Below, piece after piece: positions 25,534-34,102 of a stretch of DNA of 64,000 nt (position 1 is the first letter of the stretch; each line of letters opens with the position of its first letter). A program made the position numbers and the translations under genes. The notes under the pieces are model-generated. The model was given only the letters and a program-made list of their open reading frames with translations. It had not been told where the DNA came from and ran no database searches. The stretch is from Bradyrhizobium sp. BR13661 (lineage in GTDB: Bacteria > Pseudomonadota > Alphaproteobacteria > Rhizobiales > Xanthobacteraceae). The stretch is from positions 296,844-360,843 of the forward strand of contig NZ_JARXWB010000006.1 in assembly GCF_029892425.1 (NCBI RefSeq). The letters are read 5' to 3'.

Positions 25534-26427
25534 ATGGACCGTTTTGACGCCATGCGCCTGTTCGTCCGCCTCGTCGAGCGGCAGAGCTTTACGGCTGCCG
25601 CCGCGGACATGGGTATTCCCCGTTCGACCGCGAGCGAGGTCTTGCGCGGTCTCGAGGCGCGTCTCGGCGCGCGCCTGCTCGAGCGCACGACGCGGCATGT
25701 CACGCCGACGCTCGACGGTGAGGACTATTACCGCCGCTGTGTCGCCATCCTCGCGGAGGTCGAGGAAGCGGAAGGAGCGATGCGCGATTCAGAGCCGCGC
25801 GGTCTCCTCCGCATCGATGCGCATCCCTTGCTAACCCGCACCTTCATCCTGCCGCATCTGCCAGCCTTCCTGGCGCGGCATCCGCAGCTCCAATTGCAGA
25901 TTGGGCAGGGCGACCGGCTGGTCGATCTCGTACGCGAAGGCGTCGATTGCGTGATCCGATCGGGCGATCCCGGCGACAGCGGCATGATTCTGCGCCGCCT
26001 CGGGACGATCGCGGAAATCACGGTGGCGAGTCCGTCCTACATTGCGAAGCACGGCTTGCCGACGACGCCGGATGCGCTCGACGGCCATCAGATGGTCGCG
26101 TTCGTCTCGTCGCGGACGGGCGATGTGCTGCCGCTCGAATTTTCAGTTGCGGGCGCGCTGCGCCACATCGTGCTGCCGAGCCGGGTTCGGGTGAACAATT
26201 CCGACACCATGGCTGATCTCGCCCGGCTCGGCTTCGGCCTCGCGCAGGCCCCGCGCTATCGCTTCGCGGAGGACCTCGCCAGCGGCACGCTGGTCGAGGT
26301 GCTCGCCGATCACCCGCCGTCGCCGACGCCGCTCTCCGCGCTTTATCCGCAAAACCGCCAGCTTGCGCTGCGCCTGCGCGTCTTCCTCGATTGGATCTCG
26401 GGCATTTTTGCCGAGGCGAAGCTCTGA
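25534..26427 (+). CDS. LysR-family transcriptional regulator
   Basis: 297 residues. The N-terminal winged helix (MRLFVRLVERQSFTAAAADMGIPRSTASEVLRGLE) is typical of LysR proteins, followed by the periplasmic-binding-like effector domain (residues about 90-290). It is divergent from the SDR-tautomerase genes, the classical arrangement for a LysR activator that controls its neighbour. In the 102-base promoter region I see no clear LysR box beyond a weak GATAATCATC; the inducer is unknown. Confidence 0.93.
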   Translation: MDRFDAMRLFVRLVERQSFTAAAADMGIPRSTASEVLRGLEARLGARLLERTTRHVTPTLDGEDYYRRCVAILAEVEEAEGAMRDSEPRGLLRIDAHPLLTRTFILPHLPAFLARHPQLQLQIGQGDRLVDLVREGVDCVIRSGDPGDSGMILRRLGTIAEITVASPSYIAKHGLPTTPDALDGHQMVAFVSSRTGDVLPLEFSVAGALRHIVLPSRVRVNNSDTMADLARLGFGLAQAPRYRFAEDLASGTLVEVLADHPPSPTPLSALYPQNRQLALRLRVFLDWISGIFAEAKL

Positions 26428-26469
26428 AACTGATCCGGCGCGCAGATCATCCGCTGCACGTGGAGATCG

Positions 26470-26844
26470 TCATGTGGGCCCGGCTTCTTGCGCCACAAGC
26501 CCGAGCGCCTTGCGGGCCTTCCGCGTCAGCTTTGCGACAATCAACGCATGGGCCTGTGCGAGATAGGCCGTCAGCTCGGCATCGGACAGCGCGTTGTTGC
26601 TGACAAGCTGCACCCATTTGGCCCGCGCGAGATAGGGCGCGGGCCGCGCCAGGCCGTGCTCGATCAGCATGGCATAGGCCATGTTCGAGACCTTGATCAT
26701 GTAGCCGCCGGAGCCGGTCGTGAAGCCGCCACTGATCGCGAACATCTTGTCGCCGACCTTGAACACGGAAGTGCCTTCCCACTGCACCACCTTGGTGGCA
26801 GCGGGCAGGCGCAGGCAGCGTGTTTCGAATGTCTTGGGTGTCAT
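26470..26844 (-). CDS. MmcQ/YjbR-family protein
   Basis: 124 residues from the ATG at 26844. The compact alpha/beta fold typical of MmcQ/YjbR proteins is suggested by CLRLPAATKVVQWEGTSVFKVG, then FAISGG and a C-terminal helical region (YLAQAHALIVAKLTRKARKALG). Function of the family is not established; some members are annotated as DNA-binding. It is divergent from the CMD-family gene at 26920. A much longer in-frame extension exists upstream but lies antisense to that real gene and was rejected. Confidence 0.85.
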   Translation of the reverse strand: MTPKTFETRCLRLPAATKVVQWEGTSVFKVGDKMFAISGGFTTGSGGYMIKVSNMAYAMLIEHGLARPAPYLARAKWVQLVSNNALSDAELTAYLAQAHALIVAKLTRKARKALGLVAQEAGPT

Positions 26845-26919
26845 GCGTTTGCAATCACAAGGTAGCGCGCGAGCCCGCCCTTGTGGCAGCATGCGCCTTC
26901 CAAGAGGGGATGACATGTC

Positions 26920-27471
26920 ATGTCGCGCTTGTCGATCAAGACCAGGGACGATCTGCCGGAAGCACTGCGCCCGCTGTGGGACAAGATGACGACCTATGGT
27001 GCGTTCGAAAATCAGGCCGGTGTGATGGCGCATCGCGCGCCGATCTTCAAGCACATGTGGTCGCTGCTGGTCGATCTCGCCAGCGAGGGCATGATCTCGA
27101 AGCGCCATCTCGAGCTGGCGCTGGTCACGGTGTCGCTGCTCAACAAATGCGATTATTGCGTCTCGCATCACGCGCCCAAGCTCGCGGTGCAGGGCGTGTC
27201 GGAGGAGGGCGCCGCGCGCCTCGTCGCGTACAAGGATCACCCTGAACTCGATGAGCTCGACAAGCTCGTCGTCGAATACTCCATTGCTGTGACCAACAAC
27301 TGGAACAGAACGCGCGACGAGATCTTTGCTCGCCTGCGCGCCCACTTCTCCGAGGCCCAGATCGTCGAGCTGACCTGGCGCATCGCGCTGTGCGGTGCCT
27401 TCAACCGCTTCAACGACATTCTCCAGCTCGAGGTCGAGCAGGGCGTTCCGCACAGCGAAGCCGCCGAATAG
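26920..27471 (+). CDS. Carboxymuconolactone decarboxylase (AhpD-like) family protein
   Basis: 183 residues. The AhpD-like core motif is NKCDYCVSHH (Cys 77, Cys 80, His 84), the redox-active CxxC with a proton-relay His seen in alkylhydroperoxidase-type members. The fold is all-helical. Role is probably peroxide or electrophile defence, but CMD-family proteins are diverse. The start ATG at 26920 has GAGGGGATGACATGTC upstream, giving a plausible ribosome site. The PadR operator and gene follow on the same strand after about 100 bases. Confidence 0.88.
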   Translation: MSRLSIKTRDDLPEALRPLWDKMTTYGAFENQAGVMAHRAPIFKHMWSLLVDLASEGMISKRHLELALVTVSLLNKCDYCVSHHAPKLAVQGVSEEGAARLVAYKDHPELDELDKLVVEYSIAVTNNWNRTRDEIFARLRAHFSEAQIVELTWRIALCGAFNRFNDILQLEVEQGVPHSEAAE

Positions 27472-27541
27472 CGGCCGGTCGTCGCTGTTCTTACCGAGAG
27501 CCGATCACGGACCCGTGATTTGCGTCTGAATTATCGCAAAC

Positions 27542-27557
27542 TATATCGTAAGATATA
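27542..27557. promoter_or_regulatory. PadR-type operator
   Basis: TATATC-GTAA-GATATA: perfect 6-base arms in an AT-rich stretch that stands out from the GC-rich surroundings. It lies 22 bases before the PadR start codon, just ahead of the GAAGGAG ribosome site at 27564-27570. PadR-family regulators, including YqjI, commonly bind TATATC/GATATA-type sites, so autorepression is likely. Confidence 0.82.
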
Positions 27558-27579
27558 TTTTGAGAAGGAGACGTACGAT

Positions 27580-28206
27580 ATGTTCGGCAAACACCGAGAC
27601 CACAAAGACTTCCACTTCGGGCACTTCGCCCATTTCGCCGTGGGTCGGCATGGCGGGCGGCATCGCTTCGGCCGCGGCGGCCATGGCTTTTTCGGGCGCG
27701 GCGGCGACGAGTTTCCGGGCGCACGGCGGCTGTCCTCGCAGGATCTCCAGCTGGTGATCCTGGCGCTGCTCGCCGACAAGCCCGCACATGGCTACGAGCT
27801 GATCAAGATCATCGAGGAACGCTCCGAGGGATTCTATACGCCGAGCCCCGGCGTGATCTATCCGGCGCTGACTTATCTCGAAGAGGTCGGCCATGCGAGC
27901 GTTGCGCAGGATGGCGGCCGCAAGCTCTACAGCATCACGGCGCAGGGCGAGGCTTTCCTCGCCGAGCAGCGCGGGACCGCTGACGCGATCCTCCAGGCAT
28001 TGTCGCGGATCGGTCGCCGTATGGACGAGGTGCGCGAGGCATTCGCCGGCGTCAGCGATCTCGATGCCGATGCCTCCGACGAGCTGCACCGCGCCCGCCA
28101 CAACCTCAAGCGCGCGTTGCGCAGCAAGCACGGCAGCGATTCCGCCGAGGCGCGTCGCGTCGCCGGCATCCTGGAGCGTGCGGCCGCGGAAATCCTCGGC
28201 AAGTAA
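27580..28206 (+). CDS. PadR-family regulator with His/Gly-rich N-terminus, YqjI-like
   Basis: 208 residues from the ATG at 27580, with GAAGGAG at 27564-27570. Residues 1-45 are rich in His, Gly and Phe (HRDHKDFHFGHFAHF, GRHGGRHRFGRGGHG). Then comes the PadR winged helix (LQLVILALLADKPAHGYELI, EGFYTPSPGVIYPALTYLEE), which closely resembles E. coli YqjI, and a C-terminal helical dimerisation region. YqjI uses its His-rich extension to bind nickel or iron and represses a ferric reductase gene. Metal sensing is therefore likely here, but no reductase gene is adjacent; the next gene is a methyltransferase 18 bases after the stop. Confidence 0.92.
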   Translation: MFGKHRDHKDFHFGHFAHFAVGRHGGRHRFGRGGHGFFGRGGDEFPGARRLSSQDLQLVILALLADKPAHGYELIKIIEERSEGFYTPSPGVIYPALTYLEEVGHASVAQDGGRKLYSITAQGEAFLAEQRGTADAILQALSRIGRRMDEVREAFAGVSDLDADASDELHRARHNLKRALRSKHGSDSAEARRVAGILERAAAEILGK

Positions 28207-28224
28207 CGAGAAGGGATGCCAGTC

Positions 28225-28869
28225 ATGGATGATCAGCCGCACAGCCCGATTCAAGATCCGCGCGTCAACGCCGTGATCGCGCGTCTGCAAGGCGCGCGGC
28301 AGCGGCCTTCCGGTGGTGGCCCGCGCGGCGCCTTCGGCAACCGCGATCCTCACGCCTATGCCGAGCAGGGCTTTTCGATTCACCCCGAGCAGGGCGAATT
28401 GATCTACCTGTTGTGCCGCGGCCTGCGCGCCACGCGCGTCGCCGAGTTCGCAACCTCGGTCGGCATGTCGACGCTCTACTTTGCGGCTGCCCTCCGCGAC
28501 AATGGCGGCGGCACTGTGATCGGCTCCGAGATTGTGCCAGCCAAGGTCGAGGCCGCCAAACGCAACCTCGCTGAAGCGGGACTGGCCGAGTATGCCGAGA
28601 TCCGCGAAGGCGACGCCCGCAAGACGTTGAACGATCTCGGCGGCCCCGTCGATTTCGTGCTGATCGACGGTTGGCCGGGCGAGGGCGGTCCCTCGCTTGC
28701 CCGCGAAGTGATCGAGATCGTGGCGCCGCAGCTGCTCATCGGCGGCTACGCGATGAACGATAACGGCGAGCCCGACTATCTCGCCTACATTCGTGACCCC
28801 AGCAACGGCTTCGTGTCGATGACGCTGCCGCTCAAGGGCGGTACGGAGCTGTCGCTGAAGGTGAAGTGA
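28225..28869 (+). CDS. O-methyltransferase-like class I SAM methyltransferase
   Basis: 214 residues from the ATG at 28225 (a second ATG at 28216 lies too close to the AAGGG site). Motif I is present as RVAEFATSVGMSTLYFA, and LGGPVDFVLIDGWPG resembles motif post-I/II of the catechol O-methyltransferase-like family (methyltransf_24/caffeoyl-CoA type), which normally binds a metal. It starts 18 bases after the PadR stop codon, so the two are one transcript under the TATATC operator. The substrate is not evident. Confidence 0.88.
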   Translation: MDDQPHSPIQDPRVNAVIARLQGARQRPSGGGPRGAFGNRDPHAYAEQGFSIHPEQGELIYLLCRGLRATRVAEFATSVGMSTLYFAAALRDNGGGTVIGSEIVPAKVEAAKRNLAEAGLAEYAEIREGDARKTLNDLGGPVDFVLIDGWPGEGGPSLAREVIEIVAPQLLIGGYAMNDNGEPDYLAYIRDPSNGFVSMTLPLKGGTELSLKVK

Positions 28870-28876
28870 GTGCAAC

Positions 28877-28933
28877 GATCCAGTCTGTCTCCGCGGAGAG
28901 ATTCTGGATTGCTTCGCTGTGCTCGCAATGACG
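28877..28933. repeat. Dispersed repeat, family D
   Basis: The segment ATCCAGTCTGTCTCCGC, then ATTCTGGATTGCTTCGC and GCTCGCAATGACG, is of the type often found between Bradyrhizobium genes. A degenerate copy is at 21299-21362. It fills part of the 165-base gap between the methyltransferase and the ThDP-enzyme gene. Confidence 0.6.
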
Positions 28934-29034
28934 CCGTTGATGCAGATGTGCCACTCTTTGTGAGTTGTCTCGAAGCAGCGATGGGCTACCATGCCGCCGA
29001 TCCCGAAGCACGGGAGCAGCAAGCGGGAGGCGAC

Positions 29035-30699
29035 ATGAGCGGGCAGGAACGCAAAGTCAAGGGATCGGACCTGTTCGTCGCGGCGCTTGAGAACGAAGGC
29101 GTCGATCGCATCTTTGGCGTGCCCGGTGAGGAAAATCTCGACCTTGTCGAGTCGCTACGCACCTCCAAAATCGAGCTGGTCCTGACGCGCCACGAGCAAG
29201 CCGCTGCCTTCATGGCGGCGACCCATGGAAGGCTCACCGGCAAGCCCGGCGTTTGTCTCTCGACCCTCGGCCCCGGCGCGCTCAATCTCTCCACCGGCGC
29301 GGCCTATGCGAATCTCGGCGGCATGCCGATGATCCTGATCACCGGGCAGAAGCCGATCATGAGCAGCCGGCAGGCGCGCTTCCAGATCGTGGACGTGGTC
29401 GCGACGATGAAGCCGCTGACAAAATTGTCGCGGCAGATCGTCAGTGCGTCCTCGATCCCGACCGTGGTGCGCGATGCGTTCCGCGTGGCGATGGAAGAGC
29501 GGCCGGGACCGGTACATCTCGAATTGCCCGAGGACATTGCGGGCGACGAGGTCGAGGCTGTTCCGGTGATCCCGATCCACCCGATCGAGATCCCCGTCGC
29601 GCATCGCGCCGCGCTCGACCGGGCCGCCGGGATGATCCTGGCCGCAAAGCGTCCGCTGGTGATGATGGGCGCGGCAACCAGCCGGCCGCGGTCCACCCAC
29701 GGCATCGCGAGCTTCGTGCGGCGGACCGGCATTCCGTTCTTCACCACGCAAATGGGCAAGGGCACCGTGCCCGGCGGCACCAATCTCTATATGGGCACTG
29801 CGGCGCTGTCCGAGCGCGACTATGTCCATGATGCCATCGACGCCGCCGATCTGATCATCGCGATCGGCCATGACCCGATCGAGAAGCCGCCCTTCATCAT
29901 GGGTCCATCAGGACCGAAGGTCATTCACGTCAGTTACACGTCGGCCAGCGTCGAACTGGTCTATTTCCCCGATGCCGAGGTCGTCGGCGACGTCGGCCCG
30001 AGCCTGGAGCTTCTGGCCGACCGGCTCGAAGGCAAGCTGCCGCAGGCGGCGGCGCTGCTGCCATTGCGGGAGCAGATCCTCAACCACATCGCCGATCGCG
30101 CCACCGAGACGCGCTGGCCGCCGACACCGCAGCGCATCGTGCACGACATCCGCCAGGTCATGCCCGAGAACGGCATCGTCGCGCTCGACAACGGCATGTA
30201 CAAGATCTGGTTCGCCCGCAACTACCGCACGCGCGTCGCCAACACGCTCTTGCTGGACAATGCTCTGGCGACGATGGGCGCCGGCCTGCCGTCGGCGATG
30301 ATGGCCGCGATGCTCTACCCCGACCGTCGCGTGCTTGCGGTCGCCGGTGATGGCGGCTTCATGATGAACAGCCAGGAGATGGAGACGGCGGTTCGCCTCA
30401 AGCTCAATCTGGTCGTGCTGGTGCTGGAGGACAACGCCTACGGGATGATTCGCTGGAAGCAGGCCGTTGATCATTTCGCCGATTACGGCATGACTTTCGG
30501 CAATCCCGACTTTGCGCTTTACGCCAAGGCGTACGGTGCCAAGGGCCATCGTATTGCGAGCATCGAAAGCTTTGGTCCGACCCTTGAGGCCGCCTTCAAG
30601 GAGGGCGGTGTGCACTTGGTCTCGATCCCGATCGACTATTCAGAGAACGTGCGGGTGCTGGTCGAGGAGCTGCGCGCGCATGAGAAGGCGAAGGTGTGA
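29035..30699 (+). CDS. Thiamine-diphosphate enzyme, acetolactate-synthase-like
   Basis: 554 residues from the ATG at 29035, after GGGAGG; an earlier ATG exists in frame but lacks a ribosome site. The ThDP-enzyme layout is complete: N-terminal Pyr domain with the catalytic Glu in TRHEQAAAFM (Glu 54), a middle Rossmann domain, and a C-terminal PP domain with GDGGFMMNSQEME and the metal-binding Asn in LEDNAYGM. It is closest in outline to the acetolactate synthase large subunit, which joins pyruvate units, but no small regulatory subunit (ilvN) follows, so a catabolic enzyme or another decarboxylase is equally possible. The Lin0512 and GNAT genes follow on the same strand. Confidence 0.87.
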   Translation: MSGQERKVKGSDLFVAALENEGVDRIFGVPGEENLDLVESLRTSKIELVLTRHEQAAAFMAATHGRLTGKPGVCLSTLGPGALNLSTGAAYANLGGMPMILITGQKPIMSSRQARFQIVDVVATMKPLTKLSRQIVSASSIPTVVRDAFRVAMEERPGPVHLELPEDIAGDEVEAVPVIPIHPIEIPVAHRAALDRAAGMILAAKRPLVMMGAATSRPRSTHGIASFVRRTGIPFFTTQMGKGTVPGGTNLYMGTAALSERDYVHDAIDAADLIIAIGHDPIEKPPFIMGPSGPKVIHVSYTSASVELVYFPDAEVVGDVGPSLELLADRLEGKLPQAAALLPLREQILNHIADRATETRWPPTPQRIVHDIRQVMPENGIVALDNGMYKIWFARNYRTRVANTLLLDNALATMGAGLPSAMMAAMLYPDRRVLAVAGDGGFMMNSQEMETAVRLKLNLVVLVLEDNAYGMIRWKQAVDHFADYGMTFGNPDFALYAKAYGAKGHRIASIESFGPTLEAAFKEGGVHLVSIPIDYSENVRVLVEELRAHEKAKV

Positions 30700-30711
30700 G
30701 GCCTCGTCTCT

Positions 30712-30749
30712 GCGCTGCAACGCCAAGCGCGTTGCAGCGCGTCCGGGAC
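30712..30749. repeat. Dispersed palindromic repeat, family E (GCGCTGCAACGC stem)
   Basis: Exact 12-base arms GCGCTGCAACGC (30712-30723) and GCGTTGCAGCGC (30729-30740), then GTCCGGGAC. A related element near the window end, at 63864-63905, reads the same sequence in the opposite orientation. It lies 13 bases after the ThDP-enzyme stop codon and could also serve as a 3' end-stabilising hairpin. Confidence 0.72.
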
Positions 30750-30826
30750 ACCAGAGGAGCGGCCGCACTTGTCTCGCGCGCCCCAATCACGGAAACTCGG
30801 CATCCAACCAACCACAGGAATAAGAC

Positions 30827-31174
30827 ATGACTCGCGTTCGCTGTATCACCGAGATGGGCATGGGCGTCGACGTCCACGGCCGGGACGCCACCAAGGCGGC
30901 GAAGCGCGCCGTGTCGGATGCCATCAGGCATTCGAGCCTTGGCTTCTTCCGGATGATCGGCAAGACCGCGAACGACATGTTCGTCGACGTCACCATCGGC
31001 GTGCCCAATCCCGAGGCTGTCGACAAGGAGGCGGTTGCGAAGGAGCTTCCCTACGGCACCGTGACCGTTACCGCAGTCAAGGGCGGCCTCGAAATTCCCT
31101 CGGCCACGGAAGTGGCCAACGATCCTATCCTCATTGCCAACGCCGCTGTCATCGTCAGCTTCGACAAGGACTGA
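30827..31174 (+). CDS. Lin0512-family protein
   Basis: 115 residues, beginning MTRVRCITEMGMGVDVHGRD. The length and the VTIGVPNPEAVDKEAV and VTAVKGGLEI segments fit the Lin0512 family of small conserved proteins, whose function has not been established. AGGAA at 30816-30820 is the ribosome site. It lies 127 bases after the ThDP-enzyme gene and overlaps no other gene; the GNAT gene starts 4 bases after its stop. Conserved linkage to a ThDP enzyme would suggest that it acts on the same small-molecule pathway. Confidence 0.88.
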   Translation: MTRVRCITEMGMGVDVHGRDATKAAKRAVSDAIRHSSLGFFRMIGKTANDMFVDVTIGVPNPEAVDKEAVAKELPYGTVTVTAVKGGLEIPSATEVANDPILIANAAVIVSFDKD

Positions 31175-31178
31175 GCCG

Positions 31179-31871
31179 GTGTCCGACAGCAGTGAAGCGT
31201 TGCTGGATCGTCCGATCTGGAGCGCGTTGACGACGAGCCAGAAGCATCTGGCGGAGGGAGGCCCTCGGGCGTTGCGCTATCCCGTGGACATGACACCGTT
31301 CGCCGACATGGTGGACATGTCGGCGGCAAGCTTTGCTGCGCTCGGCGATCTCATGGCGCCTTCGCAGGTTGCCGCGCTGTTCACACCGGAGCCGGTCGAG
31401 GTCCCCGCTGGGTTCAACGTCGTGATTGCACAGAGCGGTGATCAGATGATCGGCTCGCCCGCCGATAGTCCGTTGCGTGACGCCGAGATCGTGAGGCTTG
31501 GGGCTGCTGACGTGCCCGCAATGATGTCGCTCGTAGCGCTGACCAAGCCCGGCCCGTTCGCCGCGCGCACGCATGAGCTCGGGACGTTCCTCGGCATTCG
31601 CGACGGCGGCAAGCTGGTCGCGATGACCGGCGAGCGGATGAAGCCGGGCAAGTTCGTCGAGATGACCGCGGTCTGCGTCCATCCTGATTATCGCGGGCGC
31701 GGCTACGCGCAGGCGCTGCTTGCGGCCGTCGCGCGCCAGATCGAGGCGCGCGGCGAAATTCCGTTCCTGCACGTGTTTTCGAACAACAGTTCCGCGATCG
31801 CACTCTACGAGCGGCAGGGCATGCGTCTCCGTCGCCGCCTGCACGTCACGGCGTTCATGAAGCAGGGGTGA
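31179..31871 (+). CDS. GNAT-family N-acetyltransferase
   Basis: 230 residues from the GTG at 31179, with AAGGA at 31166-31170. The C-terminal ~110 residues carry the acetyl-CoA motif TAVCVHPDYRGRGYAQALLAA and NNSSAIALYERQGM, typical of GNAT acyltransferases. The N-terminal half (SPADSPLRDAEIVRLGAADV) has no motif that I recognise. The gene starts 4 bases after the Lin0512 stop codon, so it is co-translated or closely coupled. Substrate unknown. Confidence 0.9.
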   Translation: MSDSSEALLDRPIWSALTTSQKHLAEGGPRALRYPVDMTPFADMVDMSAASFAALGDLMAPSQVAALFTPEPVEVPAGFNVVIAQSGDQMIGSPADSPLRDAEIVRLGAADVPAMMSLVALTKPGPFAARTHELGTFLGIRDGGKLVAMTGERMKPGKFVEMTAVCVHPDYRGRGYAQALLAAVARQIEARGEIPFLHVFSNNSSAIALYERQGMRLRRRLHVTAFMKQG

Positions 31872-31898
31872 CGGCCCGGCGGCATGCGCCGGACCGCA

Positions 31899-31970
31899 GC
31901 ATGATCCGGAAAAGTACGAAGCGGTTTTCCCTCGCGACATCAGCGGAACGCGTTTGCGCGGAGATCATGC
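31899..31970. repeat. Dispersed palindromic repeat, family F (GCATGATC ends)
   Basis: It opens with GCATGATCCGGAAAAGT and ends in GATCATGC; AAGCGGTTTTCC lies inside. The copy at 63041-63089 shares the GAGCATGATC / GATCATGCTC ends. It lies in the 144-base gap between the GNAT gene and the convergent Ser-rich gene. Confidence 0.75.
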
Positions 31971-32015
31971 TCAAACAAGAATCCAGAGCGCGACGATGAA
32001 GTCGCGCTTTGATCC

Positions 32016-32576
32016 TCACGTCGAATAGTCGACGAGCAGCGCGCTCGATGCGTTGGAGGACGCAGCGTTGCCGCTGGAGCTGTAGGAGGTCGACTGGCTG
32101 GTCGCGTTCTGGAGCAGCGAGATCAGCTCCTTCATCAGCTCTGCGGTGGTGGCCGAAGACGAGCTGGACGAGGAATCCGACGAGGAGGTCGAAGACGTCG
32201 AGTCCGTGCTGCTGGTGCTCGATGAGGCGCTGCTGCCATCCGACGGGGGCGGCGGCCCGCCGGCGCTGCCGGAGAACGTATTGGCGAAGACGTTCTTCAG
32301 CTCGCTGGCCTGGCTGCTGGTCAGCTTGCCGTTCGACACCTCGTTCTGGATGAGGTCGTCGATCTTGGACTGCATCTCGTCAGCCGAGGGCGGCGACGAG
32401 GAGCTCGAGCTCGATGCGCCGCTCTTCATCGCCGAATCGATGTCGTTGAGCGCAGACGAGAGCGCGGACTCGTCGCTCGACGAGATGGTGCCCGCCGAGA
32501 CTTCCTTGGTGAGCTCGCTCTTAAGGCGGTCGAGTGGGGAGTAGGAATTGGTGGTCGTTGCGGAGATCGAGGTCAT
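32016..32576 (-). CDS. Serine-rich protein with duplicated helical unit, unknown function
   Basis: 186 residues, with long runs of Ser/Thr (about residues 55-65 and 112-145). Two similar helix-type blocks stand out: KSELTKEVSAGTISSSDESA (about residues 19-38) and DDLIQNEVSNGKLTSSQASE (about 72-91). Both contain EVS-x-G-x-(I/L)-(S/T)-SS. No signal peptide is evident. It is preceded by AAGGGTGA at a good distance from the ATG at 32576. I do not recognise a named family. A structural, surface or secreted role is possible, but this is a guess from composition. Confidence 0.72.
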   Translation of the reverse strand: MTSISATTTNSYSPLDRLKSELTKEVSAGTISSSDESALSSALNDIDSAMKSGASSSSSSSPPSADEMQSKIDDLIQNEVSNGKLTSSQASELKNVFANTFSGSAGGPPPPSDGSSASSSTSSTDSTSSTSSSDSSSSSSSATTAELMKELISLLQNATSQSTSYSSSGNAASSNASSALLVDYST

Positions 32577-32822
32577 TGCCGGTCACCCTTGATGGAGTTG
32601 AAGATACGCTGAACATGGCTGTGAGGCTAAAGGTCGCGCGATTAACGAGGTCTTGCCGCGGGGATTGCTGGTGTTTTCGTTGTGTTGCTCGCGCGGAGAC
32701 GAACACGTGGCGAAACAAAAATAGCGGGATGGCCGGTTCGGCCGGAGCCTCGCATGTGCGGGCTTCCCCCCGGCCGATTCGTTGCTATATCCATCGCAAT
32801 CATCTCGGGGAGGAGCCAATCC

Positions 32823-34007
32823 ATGGACGTCAGGACACCAGATTTTTCCGCGGCGCGGACTGCGATGCAGCGCTACGTCGATCAGGAGATCATTCCCGGC
32901 GTGTCATGGGCGGTGTTGCGTGGCCGTGATGTCGTCGACCAGCGATGCGTCGGCTTTGCCGATCGCGAGGCGAAGACGGCGCTGCGGCCCGACCATATCT
33001 TCCGGGCGTTCTCCAACACCAAGATCTTCGTCACCTCTGCGATCATGCTGCTGGTGGAGGAGGGCCGCATTGGGCTGGATGAACCGATCGAAAAAGTTCT
33101 GCCGCAGCTCGGCAATCGCAAAGTGCTGAAGCAGGGGGCTTCCAGCCTTGCCGATGTCGAACCGGCGATAAGCCCGATCACGATCCGCCAGCTTCTGACG
33201 CACACGTCCGGTCTCAGCTACGGCATCTTCGATCCGGGATCTGTGCTGTTCAAAGGCTACAACGATGCGGGTGTGCTCAATCCGCTGACGCCGCTGACCG
33301 ACATGATCGACCAGCTCGCCGATCTGCCGCTGTCCTATCATCCCGGCACCAGCTGGGAATATTCCGTGGCGACCGATGTGCTCGGCCACATTGTGGAGGT
33401 CGTTTCGGGCAAGCCGCTCGATGCGTTCCTCAAGGCACGAGTTTTCGATCCGCTCGGCATGACCGATACCGGCTTCGCGGTGCCCGAAGCGCAGCAAGGC
33501 AGGCTGGTTGCGCACTACACCGGCGCCGACGTGCTCGATCCGATGAAGCCTGGCCTCACGCGAGCCGAGAATCTGCCTTACCCTCAGGCCTATCGGCGGT
33601 CATTCCCGCGGCTGTCGGGCGGCGGCGGGCTGGTTTCGACCCTGCCTGACATGCTGGCCCTGGTGAAGGCGCTGGTGCCCGGGCCGGATGCGCTGCTGAA
33701 GCCTGACACGCTGCGGCAGATGATGACCAACCAGCTGCCGGAGGGCCAGACGATCCGCTTCGCCAATCTCGGCCCGATACCAGGCAAGGGCTTTGGCCTT
33801 GGCGGCGCCGTCACCTTTGCCCCGACGCCATTCGATCCACCGAACTCCGCCGGCGAATTCCAGTGGGGAGGGCTCGCGGGCACCCATTGGTGGATCTGCC
33901 CTGCGGCCAATACCGCGGGCGTCCTGATGGCCCAGCGCCACATGGGCTTCTGGAATCCGTTCTTCTTCGAGTTCAAGCGTCTGGCGTACCAGGCGGTCGG
34001 AGCCTGA
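32823..34007 (+). CDS. Serine hydrolase, beta-lactamase/transpeptidase-like fold
   Basis: 394 residues from the ATG at 32823, after GGGGAGGAG. The SxxK motif is SNTK (Ser 64 to Lys 67), and the second motif is the Tyr in WEYSVATD (Tyr 180), as in EstB-type carboxylesterases and class C-like esterases. There is no signal peptide, so it is likely cytoplasmic and not a periplasmic beta-lactamase. Such proteins usually hydrolyse esters or small amides; substrate unknown. It is followed by the DUF2892 gene 95 bases downstream on the same strand. Confidence 0.9.
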   Translation: MDVRTPDFSAARTAMQRYVDQEIIPGVSWAVLRGRDVVDQRCVGFADREAKTALRPDHIFRAFSNTKIFVTSAIMLLVEEGRIGLDEPIEKVLPQLGNRKVLKQGASSLADVEPAISPITIRQLLTHTSGLSYGIFDPGSVLFKGYNDAGVLNPLTPLTDMIDQLADLPLSYHPGTSWEYSVATDVLGHIVEVVSGKPLDAFLKARVFDPLGMTDTGFAVPEAQQGRLVAHYTGADVLDPMKPGLTRAENLPYPQAYRRSFPRLSGGGGLVSTLPDMLALVKALVPGPDALLKPDTLRQMMTNQLPEGQTIRFANLGPIPGKGFGLGGAVTFAPTPFDPPNSAGEFQWGGLAGTHWWICPAANTAGVLMAQRHMGFWNPFFFEFKRLAYQAVGA

Positions 34008-34102
34008 GCGCGGAAAAATTGTTCGGCCCAGCGAATCCTTTCGCGCCATCGGGCCCTCCTACTGGTCGAGGTATTCCGCCTCGGCTCGATCAGGAGGATG
34101 CG

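Noticed and set aside
26845..27453. Upstream extension of the MmcQ/YjbR gene, to 27453
   Set aside because: It would be antisense to the CMD-family gene, which has a clear active-site motif.
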